From Pedobacter cryoconitis (GTDB taxonomy: Bacteria > Bacteroidota > Bacteroidia > Sphingobacteriales > Sphingobacteriaceae): a DNA stretch of 64,000 nt. Every line of letters begins with the position of its first letter. The stretch's first letter is position 1. Below, piece after piece: positions 7,349-16,346 of this stretch. The notes beneath the pieces were generated by a model. That model was not told the origin of the DNA, made no database searches, and saw only the letters and a list, made by a program, of their open reading frames with translations. The position numbers were made by a program, and so were the translations under genes. The DNA lies in assembly GCF_001590605.1 (NCBI RefSeq), contig NZ_CP014504.1:4650001-4714000 (forward strand), read 5' to 3'.

Positions 7349-9010
7349 TTAAACTAATAATCTTACTGGTTCTTCTAATAATGCTTTGAATGTTTGTAAG
7401 AATGCAGCACCTGTAGCGCCATCTACCGTACGGTGATCACAGCTCAAAGTAACTTTCATTACATTTCCAGGAACAACAGCACCATTTTTAACTACTGGTA
7501 CTTGTGAAATCCCGCCTACTGCAAGGATACAAGAATCAGGTGTATTAATAATAGCTGTAAATTCATCAATACCGAACATACCTAAGTTAGATACGGTGAA
7601 AGTTGAACCTTCCCAGTCTGAAGGCTGAAGTTTTTTAGCTTTTGCACGTTGTGCGAAATCTTTAACCTCAGCTGAGATACGTGACAATGATTTTCCATCA
7701 GCAAAACGTACCACAGGAACTAATAATCCGTCTTCAACGGCAATAGCTACTCCAACGTTCACATGTTCATTGTAACGGATTTTATCCCCTAACCATGAAG
7801 AGTTCACATTTGGATGTTGTTTTAAGGCAACAGCCACTGCTTTGATCACTAAATCATTGAATGAAAGTTTAACCGGAGAGAATTCATTCATCTTCACACG
7901 TGCAGCCATTGCAGCATCCATATCAATACTCATCGTAAGATAGAAGTGCGGCGCAGTGAATAAGCTTTCTGATAATCTTTTCGCGATTACTTTACGCATT
8001 TGAGAAACTGGTTTCTCTGTATATTTTTCTTCGCCGATATATTGTGCAAGAACTGGTGCTGATTTCTCAGCAGATGCAGGAGCTGAAGCAGCTTCTGTAC
8101 CTTTTGCAGCCGCAGCAGCAGGCTTGAAGTTTTCGATATCTTTCTTAATGATACGGCCACCATCAGCACTACCTGCAACCTGTGCAAGATCTATACCTTT
8201 TTCTTTTGCAATTCTTTTAGCTAAAGGAGAAGCTTTCAGGCGTGAACCATCAGCTGTATGTGTTTCTTCTTGTGCTTCTGCAGGAGCAGCTTCTTTAACA
8301 GGAGCATCTGCTTGATCAGCAGCTGGTTTATCTGCAGCAGGTTTTGCCGGAGCATCACCCTGGTTTAATATTCCGCTGATATCAAATCCTTCCGGACCTA
8401 CTATCGCGATAATACCGTTTACTTTTGCAGCAGCTCCTTTTTCTACACCAATATGTAATAAAGTTCCATCTGCATAACCCATTACTTCCATAGTCGCCTT
8501 ATCGGTTTCTACATCAGCAAGGATATCATCATTTTTAATTTTATCACCTACTTTTTTATGCCATTCAGCAATTACGCCTTCAGTCATGGTATCGCTTAAC
8601 AATGGCATACGGACTACCGTAACCCCTTGTTTTTCCAGATCAGCATCAGTTACCGCAGCACCTTTTGTTTCAGCTTTCGGAGCTTCTTCAACAGGTTTTT
8701 CTTCAGCAGCTTTTTCCCCTTTTGCCGGTGCAGCAGCACCTTCTGCGTCAAGAGCAGCTTTATAATCTTCGCCTTCTTTACCGATAACTGCAATTACAGC
8801 ATCAACAGGAACAGCTTTACCTTCTTCTACACCAATAAAAAGGATGGTGCCATCCCAGTAGGATTCCAGATCCATAGTCGCCTTATCGGTTTCTACTTCT
8901 GCCAGAACATCTCCACTTTTAACTTTATCGCCAACTTTTTTATGCCACTTCGCCATTACCCCTTCGGTCATGGTGTCGCTCATTTTGGGCATCTTAACTA
9001 CTTCAGCCAT
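7349..9010 (-). CDS. pdhC: Pyruvate dehydrogenase E2, dihydrolipoamide acetyltransferase
   Basis: A 553-residue E2 subunit that transfers the acetyl group from lipoamide to CoA. Domain order: lipoyl domain 1 with Lys43 in ETDKATM, lipoyl domain 2 with Lys171 in the same motif, Ala/Pro/Glu-rich linkers, a peripheral-subunit-binding domain (about 257-294, SPLAKRIAKEKGID to GRIIKKDI), then the catalytic domain (about 325-553) with His526 and Asp530 in DHRTVDG. Two lipoyl domains are common in this phylum. It lies 32 bp after pdhA on the same strand and ends in a clear terminator. The E2 of a branched-chain complex is the alternative, but the tandem lipoyl domains and the PdhA neighbour favour pyruvate. 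Confidence 0.93.
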   Translation of the reverse strand: MAEVVKMPKMSDTMTEGVMAKWHKKVGDKVKSGDVLAEVETDKATMDLESYWDGTILFIGVEEGKAVPVDAVIAVIGKEGEDYKAALDAEGAAAPAKGEKAAEEKPVEEAPKAETKGAAVTDADLEKQGVTVVRMPLLSDTMTEGVIAEWHKKVGDKIKNDDILADVETDKATMEVMGYADGTLLHIGVEKGAAAKVNGIIAIVGPEGFDISGILNQGDAPAKPAADKPAADQADAPVKEAAPAEAQEETHTADGSRLKASPLAKRIAKEKGIDLAQVAGSADGGRIIKKDIENFKPAAAAAKGTEAASAPASAEKSAPVLAQYIGEEKYTEKPVSQMRKVIAKRLSESLFTAPHFYLTMSIDMDAAMAARVKMNEFSPVKLSFNDLVIKAVAVALKQHPNVNSSWLGDKIRYNEHVNVGVAIAVEDGLLVPVVRFADGKSLSRISAEVKDFAQRAKAKKLQPSDWEGSTFTVSNLGMFGIDEFTAIINTPDSCILAVGGISQVPVVKNGAVVPGNVMKVTLSCDHRTVDGATGAAFLQTFKALLEEPVRLLV

Positions 9011-9042
9011 TCTATAATATCAATTGAAAATAGGTTGTAAAA

Positions 9043-10038
9043 TTAATCTTGGATATATGGATAGTCTTGTTGCACATAAACATCAGTATATAATTCTGAT
9101 GCTTCAGGCCATGGTGACTCTTCAGCAAATTTCACAGACTCATCCACGATCTGTTTCACTTTAGCTTCAATTTCCTCAATCCATGCTTGATCAGCATACT
9201 TTTCGTTAAGAATAGTTTCTCTTACTGATTCAATCGGATCTTTAGCTTTATATTCTTCTAATTCGTCTTTAGTACGATATTTAGCAGGGTCAGACATCGA
9301 ATGTCCACGGTAACGGTAAGTTCTCATTTCTAAGAATGTTGGTCCTTCACCATTACGGGCACGCTGAGCTGCTTCATCCATTGCATTGTGAACAGCAACG
9401 GGATCCATTCCGTCAACCGGGGCACATGGCATATCGAATCCTAAACCGATTTTGTAAAGATCTAACATGTTAGTCGTACGCTCTACAGAAGTTCCCATTG
9501 CATAACCGTTGTTCTCACAAACAAAGATTACAGGAAGTTTCCATAACATGGCCATATTGAAGGCTTCATTCAATGCGCCCTGACGAACAGCACCATCACC
9601 CATATAGCAAACGTTTACGTTTTTAGTCCCTTTATATTTTTCAGCAAATGCGATACCTGCACCTAATGGTATTTGACCACCTACGATTCCGTGACCACCA
9701 TAAAAATTATGTTCTTTGCTAAACATGTGCATTGAACCACCTTTACCTTTGGAACAGCCAGTAGCTTTACCGTACATCTCTGCCATTATACTGTTTGCAC
9801 TTACACCTTTCGCCAAAGCATGAGCGTGATCACGATAAGCGGTGATCATAGAATCTTCAGGTTGTAATGCAGAAATCGCTCCGGCAACAACAGCCTCCTG
9901 ACCTATGTATAGATGACAAAAACCACGGATTTTCTGTTGTCCGTAAAGTTGACCAGTTTTCTCTTCGAATTTACGCATTAGTAACATCGACTCAAACCAC
10001 TTCAGATAGGTATCCTTATTAATTTCTACTGCACTCAT
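9043..10038 (-). CDS. pdhA: Pyruvate dehydrogenase E1 component, alpha subunit
   Basis: A 331-residue thiamine-diphosphate enzyme subunit that decarboxylates pyruvate together with an E1 beta subunit. The TPP/Mg motif starts at GDG (147-149) and runs through VRQGALNEAF to CENN. The phosphorylation-loop region YRYRGHSMSDP is present, as is the N-terminal MRKFEEKTGQLY. The size is that of alpha only. The beta subunit and the E3 dehydrogenase are not in this window. The gene is first in a two-gene unit with pdhC. A TAGATTTG box at 10068-10075 upstream resembles a -7 element, without a clear -33. Confidence 0.94.
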   Translation of the reverse strand: MSAVEINKDTYLKWFESMLLMRKFEEKTGQLYGQQKIRGFCHLYIGQEAVVAGAISALQPEDSMITAYRDHAHALAKGVSANSIMAEMYGKATGCSKGKGGSMHMFSKEHNFYGGHGIVGGQIPLGAGIAFAEKYKGTKNVNVCYMGDGAVRQGALNEAFNMAMLWKLPVIFVCENNGYAMGTSVERTTNMLDLYKIGLGFDMPCAPVDGMDPVAVHNAMDEAAQRARNGEGPTFLEMRTYRYRGHSMSDPAKYRTKDELEEYKAKDPIESVRETILNEKYADQAWIEEIEAKVKQIVDESVKFAEESPWPEASELYTDVYVQQDYPYIQD

Positions 10039-10067
10039 TTTTGGCTATTGATTTTTATTTATGAGAG

Positions 10068-10075
10068 CAAATCTA
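10068..10075 (-). promoter_or_regulatory. Possible -7 element of pdhA-pdhC
   Basis: TAGATTTG on the minus strand fits TAnnTTTG and lies 29 bp before the pdhA start. No TTG is seen at the -33 distance, so support is partial. Confidence 0.3.
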
Positions 10076-10168
10076 CTTTTTTATTGTAATATATCGAAGG
10101 ATTAGTGTAAAATGCATGTGAGCAATGACCGTAAAATGTTAATAACTCATACATTTCATCAAAATACA

Positions 10169-10200
10169 TTTGGATAACATATCTAATTTACATAGTTTTG
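10169..10200 (+). promoter_or_regulatory. Promoter of the NlpC/P60 gene
   Basis: TTTG at 10169-10172, a 20-bp spacer and TAGTTTTG at 10193-10200 match both boxes of the Bacteroidota housekeeping promoter. The expected start near 10207 leaves a leader of about 67 nt before the ATG at 10274. Confidence 0.55.
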
Positions 10201-10273
10201 ACAACCTGACAATAAGCCTTAGCTGGTGTACGTTTAAGTGCAAGTGCCTTTTACCCAAACTTAACAGTGTAAC

Positions 10274-10828
10274 ATGATAAAAAAATTTTTGTTTTCTGCC
10301 CTTATTGCTTTGTGCAGCGTAACTGCTTTAAACGCGCAAACTAAAACAAAAGAAACCAACAAATTAGAGGATCCTGATAACTTAGCTTCCCAATATTTCT
10401 CCCAGGTTATGGGTATCGCAGTCGACGCGACATCTAACGTTAAGCTCTACAAATTCATTTATGAATGGATAGGAACCCCTTACCGGTTTGGAGGAAATAC
10501 CAAGAAAGGAATAGATTGTTCAGCATTTACCAAGGCGATCTACGACAAAGTTTTCAACACTACATTGTTAAGAAATTCAAGAGACATCTTCAGCATGGTA
10601 GACCCACTACCTAAAGATGAACTAAAAGAAGGAGACTTAGTCTTCTTTAAAATCAGAAGTACAAGAATCACACATATCGGAATTTATTTAGGTGACAACC
10701 GCTTTGCTCACGCATCTTCTTCAAGAGGTGTTGTAATCAGCAATTTGAATGAGCCTTATTATTCACGCTTCTTTTATAAAGGCGGACGGATTCTTGAATC
10801 TGCTAAAAAAGATTTAATCGAAGAATAA
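10274..10828 (+). CDS. Exported NlpC/P60 family cell-wall peptidase
   Basis: A 184-residue protein with a signal peptide (residues 1-21, ending LNAQT) and an NlpC/P60 papain-like domain. The catalytic Cys82 is in GIDCSAF, the first His is His134 in THIGIYLG, and His146 lies in FAHASS. Such enzymes cut peptidoglycan stem peptides in the periplasm, usually between D-Glu and the diamino acid. No SH3 or LysM targeting domain is present, so this is a single-domain form. It has its own promoter (10169-10200) and terminator (10854-10885). Confidence 0.9.
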   Translation: MIKKFLFSALIALCSVTALNAQTKTKETNKLEDPDNLASQYFSQVMGIAVDATSNVKLYKFIYEWIGTPYRFGGNTKKGIDCSAFTKAIYDKVFNTTLLRNSRDIFSMVDPLPKDELKEGDLVFFKIRSTRITHIGIYLGDNRFAHASSSRGVVISNLNEPYYSRFFYKGGRILESAKKDLIEE

Positions 10829-10853
10829 TATCTTCTGTACCAATAGCTATACG

Positions 10854-10885
10854 ATCCTTCTAAATTATTTTAGAAGGATTTTTTT
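10854..10885 (+). terminator. Intrinsic terminator of the NlpC/P60 gene
   Basis: ATCCTTCTAAA (10854-10864), loop TTAT and TTTAGAAGGAT (10869-10879) form a perfect 11-bp stem followed by six T. The T run ends exactly where the first possible ATG of the next gene (10886) begins. Confidence 0.8.
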
Positions 10886-12007
10886 ATGAATGAAAAGATG
10901 AAAACAAAAATAACCTGCTTTATTCTCCTTGCTGTAGCAACCAGCCTGATTTTATTGAGCTGTACAGGAAATGTGAATATGGCTGCTGAGCAACATACAG
11001 CTGTTCAAAGAGATACGACTTCAAAATCAAGAAAGGATACACTGACTATTACCGCTGTTGGCGACATTATGCTGGGCTCTGCATATCCTTCAAAGTCAAA
11101 TCTGCCTGCAGATGATGCAGTTGGCAGTTTTAAAAATGTAGCTTCTTTTTTAAAGGGGGATATCGTATTCGGAAATTTGGAAGGATGTTTTCTGAATACC
11201 GGGAAATCAACGAAGTGTAAGGATACTATTGGCAATAGCTGTTTCGCTTTCAGAATGCCGGAACGTTATGCAGGAATTTATAAGGAAGCAGGGTTTAATT
11301 TATTGAGTGTAGCGAATAACCATGTTGGGGATTTTGGCTGGAAAGGAAGAAAACGCAGTGCTGCAATCCTGGATTCACTGGACATTAAATATGCTGGTTT
11401 AACTTCTCACCCGTATACAATTTTTGAAAAAGACAGTGTTAAATATGGTTTCTGTGCTTTTGCACCTAATGAAAATACGGTTTCTATCAACCAGGCAGAT
11501 AGTGCAAAGCAATTGGTTGCTTTCCTAAAAAAGCAGGTCGATATTGTAATTGTTTCTTTCCATGGTGGTGGTGAGGGCGCAAGGTTTGAGCATGTACCCA
11601 GAACTAATGAGATCTTCTATAAGGAAAACCGGGGGGATGTTTATGCTTTCGCGCATGCGGTAATTGATGCTGGTGCAGATATTGTATTAGGACAAGGTCC
11701 TCATGTTACGCGTGCGGTTGAGGTTTACAAAAACAAGTTTATTGCGTATAGCCTTGGGAATTTCTGTACGTATGGGATGTTCAGCCTAAAAGGTCCGAAT
11801 GGCTTTGCTCCGCTTTTACAGGTAAAGATCAATGGCAAGGGAGATTTTTTATATGCTGATGTTATTTCTGTAAAGCAGGATAAAGTTCACCGCCTTACTT
11901 TAGATACAGCACAAACTGCTTTCAAAAAAATAATTTCTTTAACAGCTGCCGATTTCCCTGGCCATCGTCTAAAGTTTACTGACCAGCAGATCCGGGTGAA
12001 GGATTAA
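10886..12007 (+). CDS. CapA-family metallophosphatase-like lipoprotein
   Basis: A 373-residue protein of the CapA/PgsA family (calcineurin-like fold, named for poly-gamma-glutamate capsule synthesis). It has a lipoprotein signal with Cys26 in LILLSCTG. Fold motifs are TAVGDIMLG, VFGNLEGCF, SVANNHVGDFG, VSFHGGGE, GQGPHVTRAVE and AYSLGNF. No poly-glutamate ligase gene is nearby, so its role may be in cell-envelope metabolism rather than capsule. The ATG at 10886 abuts the upstream terminator. A second ATG at 10898 (MKTKITCFIL) gives a more usual lipoprotein signal and is a likely true start. The end overlaps the small gene on the other strand by 4 bp. Confidence 0.85.
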   Translation: MNEKMKTKITCFILLAVATSLILLSCTGNVNMAAEQHTAVQRDTTSKSRKDTLTITAVGDIMLGSAYPSKSNLPADDAVGSFKNVASFLKGDIVFGNLEGCFLNTGKSTKCKDTIGNSCFAFRMPERYAGIYKEAGFNLLSVANNHVGDFGWKGRKRSAAILDSLDIKYAGLTSHPYTIFEKDSVKYGFCAFAPNENTVSINQADSAKQLVAFLKKQVDIVIVSFHGGGEGARFEHVPRTNEIFYKENRGDVYAFAHAVIDAGADIVLGQGPHVTRAVEVYKNKFIAYSLGNFCTYGMFSLKGPNGFAPLLQVKINGKGDFLYADVISVKQDKVHRLTLDTAQTAFKKIISLTAADFPGHRLKFTDQQIRVKD

Positions 12008-12189
12008 GCCTCATCTTTTGTATTTTTAATCAGCCCGATACCTGAGAAAAAGAATATGATACTGATTACTGCGGAAACTAAAAGTTCACGTGTCATCATT
12101 GTATGTTTTACAAATCCGATACCCGCGTAGATCAGGCCAATAATGCCAAGGATAGTTAAGATTGTACCGAAAGTTCTTTTTACGTTCAT
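12004..12189 (-). CDS. Small two-helix membrane protein, unknown function
   Basis: A 61-residue protein with two hydrophobic segments (about residues 9-27, ILTILGIIGLIYAGIGF, and 36-54, LLVSAVISIIFFFSGIGLI) and a basic N terminus (MNVKRTFG). The charged hydrophilic ends and long hydrophobic runs are typical of a real small inner-membrane protein. Its stop overlaps the CapA-like gene by 4 bp tail to tail. The SPFH gene starts 124 bp away in the opposite direction. I do not recognise a family. Confidence 0.65.
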   Translation of the reverse strand: MNVKRTFGTILTILGIIGLIYAGIGFVKHTMMTRELLVSAVISIIFFFSGIGLIKNTKDEA

Positions 12190-12313
12190 GATGATTAAGT
12201 TAATTCAAATCTTCTTATACAATATCTGTGCCCGGAGTCTTTAACTACAGGAAGATTCGCATATGATAGTTATTCCGTATCTTGAAAAAGTTTAACTTAT
12301 TTAATTATTAATC

Positions 12314-13237
12314 ATGAATTACGCCATGTACATTTTTTTCTTCTTTGTCCTGATCGTGCTTTTTAGCTCTTTTGTAACGGTAAAGCAAGGTACAATTGCA
12401 GTTGTTACGGTCTTTGGAAAGTATAGACGCCAGTTAAGGCCAGGACTGAATTTTAAAATTCCGCTTATTGAGGTTATCCACTCCAGGATCTCTATACAGA
12501 ACCGTTCAGTGGAGTTATCTTTCCAGGCAGTGACGCAAGATCAGGCCAATGTATATTTTAAGGCCATGCTGCTCTATTCAGTGTTGAATCACGATGAAGA
12601 AACGATTAAGAACGTTGCTTTTAAGTTTGTAGATGCAACCAATCTGATGCAGGCACTGATCCGTACCATTGAGGGTTCTATCAGGGCTTATGTAGCGACT
12701 CAGAAACAGGCTAATGTTTTAGCACAGCGAAATGAGATTGTAATGCATGTGAAAGAACAGATTGATATTGTTTTAGAATCATGGGGTTATCATTTACAGG
12801 ATCTTCAATTAAATGATATTACTTTCGATGATGAGATTATGCGCTCTATGAGCCGTGTAGTAGCTTCAAATAATCTTAAAGCTGCCGCAGAGAATGAAGG
12901 ACAAGCTTTATTAATTACGAAAACCAAGGGTGCTGAAGCTGATGGTAATGCCATTAAAATTGCCGCAGCGGCAGAACGTGAGGCCGCACAATTGCGTGGA
13001 CAGGGTATCGCTTTATTCAGAGCTGAGGTTGCGCATGGTATGACCAAAGCTGCGCAGGAAATGGAAGAGGCAAATCTTGATATCTCGGTGATCTTGTTCA
13101 CCATGTGGACTGAATCTATCAAGCATTTTGCAGAGAACAGTGATGGTAATGTGATTTTCCTTGACGGTTCTACCGACGGAATGAACAAAACAATGAAAGA
13201 AATGATGGCTATGCAAGTACAGAAGCCTAAGAACTAA
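12314..13237 (+). CDS. SPFH/Band 7 domain membrane protein
   Basis: A 307-residue prohibitin/HflK-like protein. An N-terminal transmembrane segment (about residues 4-22, MYIFFFFVLIVLFSSFV) is followed by the SPFH start VKQGTIAVVTVFGKYRR and RPGLNFKIPL, then the core with LQDLQLNDI. A long Ala/Glu-rich helical region (about 195-270, KTKGAEADGNAIKIAAAAE) is typical of oligomerising SPFH proteins. These form membrane microdomain rings, often as protease partners; no NfeD-like or protease partner lies beside it. It appears monocistronic and ends in the shared terminator at 13262-13296. Confidence 0.9.
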   Translation: MNYAMYIFFFFVLIVLFSSFVTVKQGTIAVVTVFGKYRRQLRPGLNFKIPLIEVIHSRISIQNRSVELSFQAVTQDQANVYFKAMLLYSVLNHDEETIKNVAFKFVDATNLMQALIRTIEGSIRAYVATQKQANVLAQRNEIVMHVKEQIDIVLESWGYHLQDLQLNDITFDDEIMRSMSRVVASNNLKAAAENEGQALLITKTKGAEADGNAIKIAAAAEREAAQLRGQGIALFRAEVAHGMTKAAQEMEEANLDISVILFTMWTESIKHFAENSDGNVIFLDGSTDGMNKTMKEMMAMQVQKPKN

Positions 13238-13261
13238 TAGTATTTAAAATTAACAGGTATT

Positions 13262-13296
13262 AAAAAGGCCCTTTTCAGATATGAAAGGGCCTTTTT
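13262..13296. terminator. Bidirectional terminator between the SPFH and prc genes
   Basis: AAAAAGGCCCTTTT (13262-13275) pairs with GAAAGGGCCTTTTT (13283-13296) around a 7-base loop, with one G-T pair. A and T tracts on both sides let it serve both converging genes. Confidence 0.85.
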
Positions 13297-13314
13297 AATT
13301 TTATGGATTGTTGG

Positions 13315-15441
13315 TTATGGCTTAAGCTGGATAAAGTCTCCCATCACTCTCAAGCTTTCATCCTGGAAGAAGTCAAAATCTTCTTTCTTCTTGATCTTGT
13401 CTCCTTTTTTAACAGGTGGCAGACCTCTTGAAGCTCTAAGCTTATTAGTTTTTTCCAGAGATTTAGCTTCCAGGCTATCTCTTTCTGATTTCAGTTTGCC
13501 TTCGTTCAAAGTCACAGAAGTTTCCTGATCACGTTTCTTCATATCAGCAATTCCCTGGATCAGCACTTTATAATCCAGTGATTTCTCCATTCTTGCATCA
13601 TGCAGTTTAACCAGTTCTGGCTTCACAGCAGCTAAGTTGGCAACTGCGATAAAGTTAGATTTCTGAACTTCATCCCATGGCAATGCTGATGTTTCTGTGT
13701 CTTCTCCAATTTTATCCATTGGATAGAAAGATGGTAGCGTAATATCAGGCATTACTCCTTTATGCTGTGTACTGCTCCCATTTACGCGGTAGAATTTAGC
13801 CATAGTCAGGTTGATCTGTCCAAGCTGAGGAGTATCTTTTCCGCCTTTGATAGTCAAACCAGAACCTGGGGCACCTTTCTGTACCAAACTTGCCAGACGT
13901 TGCAGGATAGAAGGATTAACCAGTTTATTTAGATCAATTGACGACTGAACAGTTCCTTTACCATAGGTCTGTGTACCAATAATAATTCCTCTTCCATAGT
14001 CCTGAATTGCTCCTGCAAAGATCTCTGATGCCGAAGCACTCAAACGATCTACCATCACACCGAAAGGACCAGACCAGGCAACACCCGGATGTTCGTCACT
14101 GCTGACCTCTACATTTCCTTTTAAATCTTTAACTTGAACGACAGGCCCTTTATCAATAAATAATCCTGTTAAATCAATTGCTTCTAACAATGAGCCACCG
14201 CCATTTGCACGAAGGTCCATCACAATTGCATCAACTTTATCTTTATTTTTCAGGGTATCAATTAATAGTTTTACGTCGCGGGTTGTACTTTTATAATTTG
14301 GATCTCCTGCATTGGCTGCTTTAAAATCTGCATAGAATGCAGGAACAGTAATGATTCCTATTTTATAAGGCTTGCCATTGGACTCAATAGTTTTTACTTC
14401 TTTTTTAGCAGACTGATCTTCCATCACGATGCGCTCTCTGATGAGCTCAACGATCACAGGTTTAGAAGACATATCCTGACCTACAGGAATGATTTTCAAT
14501 CTTACTTTAGTGCCTTTAGGACCTTTTATTTTAGCAACGGAGTTATCTATTCTCCATCCGATAATATCTTCGAATTCTCCTGTTGCTTGTCCTACGGCAA
14601 CAATTCTGTCACCTGAGTTTAGTAGTTTACTTTTAAAAGCTGGTCCACCAGGAATGATCTCTGAAATTTTCAATACATCATTTTCCAATTGCAGACGTGC
14701 ACCGATCCCTTCAAAAGAACGTGCCATATCTTCATTGAACTGAACAGCTTTAGCTGGATTAAAGTAATTGGTGTGCGGATCAATAGTTTCTGTAAAAGCA
14801 TCCATGATCATCTGGAATACATCCTGATTGTTCAATTTAGAAGACTGTGACTTCAGATTCTGATATCTTTTGGTCAGTGTTTCTACATTTTTGGCTTCAG
14901 CTGTACCGGCGATCTTTAAATTGATCAGTTCATATTTAACTCTCTTTTTCCAAATATCATTTAAAGCAGCCGTAGAAGTTACCCATGGCATTTTCTCTCT
15001 GTCAAATACGTAAGTATCATTCTGGTTGAAATCATATTTATCTTTGATATGTGCCATCGCATAATTCAAGGTTTCGTTATATCTTTTAGAGTAAACATTG
15101 AATATATAAAATGGAGCGCTTAAATCACCTGCTCTGAAAGCATCATCGAGTGTGCTACGGAATTGTTCGAAATCTTTAATATCTGAAGCCAGGAAATAAC
15201 TTCTGTATGGATCCAGCGCCTTGATATATTTATCAAGCACGAGAGAGGAAATAGAATCGTTTACTGTTAATTTCTTATAGTTATAGTTTTCTATAAGTGC
15301 CACGATTTCCTTGCATACCAAACTCTGCTGCTCATCAGGCTTAATATTAGGGATACCTTCAACCAGCTGTTGTGGTTTTGGAGCGGCCGAGCAGGCAAGT
15401 ACAGCTGCAGTGAAGGTTACCAGTAATATTCTTTTCAACAT
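13315..15441 (-). CDS. prc: C-terminal processing (tail-specific) protease, S41 family lipoprotein
   Basis: About 708 residues from MLKRILLVTF. The lipobox VLAC and the signal peptide fit this start; the frame is open to 15483 with two earlier Met (MVVIIK and MDFKLFK). Order: a long N-terminal helical domain, a PDZ domain (about 240-330, IGARLQLENDVLKISEIIPG), then the S41 protease core with the Ser in DRLSASASEIFAGA and Lys in QTYGKGTVQ, and the C-terminal tail domain of Tsp/Prc enzymes. It degrades or trims envelope proteins from their C terminus in the periplasm. Prc-type processing proteases are long (about 650-750 residues) and this one fits. It appears monocistronic. Confidence 0.92.
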   Translation of the reverse strand: MLKRILLVTFTAAVLACSAAPKPQQLVEGIPNIKPDEQQSLVCKEIVALIENYNYKKLTVNDSISSLVLDKYIKALDPYRSYFLASDIKDFEQFRSTLDDAFRAGDLSAPFYIFNVYSKRYNETLNYAMAHIKDKYDFNQNDTYVFDREKMPWVTSTAALNDIWKKRVKYELINLKIAGTAEAKNVETLTKRYQNLKSQSSKLNNQDVFQMIMDAFTETIDPHTNYFNPAKAVQFNEDMARSFEGIGARLQLENDVLKISEIIPGGPAFKSKLLNSGDRIVAVGQATGEFEDIIGWRIDNSVAKIKGPKGTKVRLKIIPVGQDMSSKPVIVELIRERIVMEDQSAKKEVKTIESNGKPYKIGIITVPAFYADFKAANAGDPNYKSTTRDVKLLIDTLKNKDKVDAIVMDLRANGGGSLLEAIDLTGLFIDKGPVVQVKDLKGNVEVSSDEHPGVAWSGPFGVMVDRLSASASEIFAGAIQDYGRGIIIGTQTYGKGTVQSSIDLNKLVNPSILQRLASLVQKGAPGSGLTIKGGKDTPQLGQINLTMAKFYRVNGSSTQHKGVMPDITLPSFYPMDKIGEDTETSALPWDEVQKSNFIAVANLAAVKPELVKLHDARMEKSLDYKVLIQGIADMKKRDQETSVTLNEGKLKSERDSLEAKSLEKTNKLRASRGLPPVKKGDKIKKKEDFDFFQDESLRVMGDFIQLKP

Positions 15442-15506
15442 CTCTTTAAATAATTTAAAATCCATTTTTATTATAACAACCAATATGATACCAATTTCTC
15501 AAATAA

Positions 15507-15543
15507 ACAGAAAAGAGACAGCATTATACTGTCTCTTTTCTGT
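15507..15543 (-). terminator. Terminator of the cphB-iaaA-TPR unit
   Basis: ACAGAAAAGAGACAG (15507-15521) and CTGTCTCTTTTCTGT (15529-15543) form a perfect 15-bp stem with a 7-base loop. It stands 113 bp after the TPR gene stop and before the prc start. A short T-rich stretch (GTTTATTTG) follows on the minus strand. Confidence 0.6.
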
Positions 15544-15656
15544 AATCTTTATCAAAGATAATTAAATAGTGTTCAATACGGCTTATATCAATAATTAAAA
15601 TAAATGCTAACACACACATAAACAGCATTTTCAATGGAGCTTAAAAAGAGTCGAAT

Positions 15657-16328
15657 TTATTTTAATGTGCTCTTTTTTTCTGCAATAGAAGTTCTGGCCA
15701 GTTTAAATTGGCCTTTAAACTGATTTAATTTAGTCGTTTTAGCAAATAATTCTGCACGATTGATATCCTTTAAGGCTAAAGAATATTCTTTTTTCTTCAT
15801 TTTCACCTGCACAAGACCGAGTATGGAGTCTATATATGCAGCGTTATTATTGACTTGTCTGGCTAAAATTCCTTGTTGGGTAAAAAACCACATAGATTGT
15901 GTCAGCTTATTTGCTGCCAGATAAATTTTACCTAATTGGTTGTAAGAAGCCATTTGTCCAACCCTGTTCCCGAAACGCGAATAGGTTTTAAGTGCAACGT
16001 TTAAAGTCACCTGTTCAGCCTCTGTATAGTGCTCCATGAGGTAATGAACATTGCTCAACCTTAAAAGAGAAGCACCGTAACGGGAAAAATTCTTAGCGTT
16101 ATTGTATTCAAAAGCAGCCTTTCCAAACAGGGTAACCGCATCATTTAAATCTCCATTCTTTTCATTCTTCTCTGCTTGTTCAAAATAGAGATCGCCATCT
16201 GCTCCGGATACAGCGATGGTGATTGAACCATTGTTTGAGAGTGGTTCTTGTTGAATAAAGGTATTTGTTTGTGCCATTGCTGACCCGGAGAATCCCAGGC
16301 ATAACAGAGCGAAACAGAGTTTATACAT
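15657..16328 (-). CDS. Exported TPR-type repeat protein in the cyanophycin-degradation unit
   Basis: A 223-residue protein with a signal peptide (residues 1-19, ending GSAMAQ) and helical tetratricopeptide-like repeats. Visible repeats include YFEQAEKNEKNGDLNDAVTLF, NFSRYGASLLRLSNVHYLMEHY, ASYNQLGKIYLAANKLTQS and SILGLVQVKMKKKEYSLALKDI. TPR proteins act as scaffolds and no enzyme domain is present. It starts 18 bp after the isoaspartyl peptidase stop on the same strand, so it is probably cotranscribed. The peptidase and cyanophycinase lack signal peptides, so a direct role in cyanophycin breakdown is doubtful. Function unknown. Confidence 0.75.
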   Translation of the reverse strand: MYKLCFALLCLGFSGSAMAQTNTFIQQEPLSNNGSITIAVSGADGDLYFEQAEKNEKNGDLNDAVTLFGKAAFEYNNAKNFSRYGASLLRLSNVHYLMEHYTEAEQVTLNVALKTYSRFGNRVGQMASYNQLGKIYLAANKLTQSMWFFTQQGILARQVNNNAAYIDSILGLVQVKMKKKEYSLALKDINRAELFAKTTKLNQFKGQFKLARTSIAEKKSTLK

Positions 16329-16346
16329 ATTACAAATATATATATT

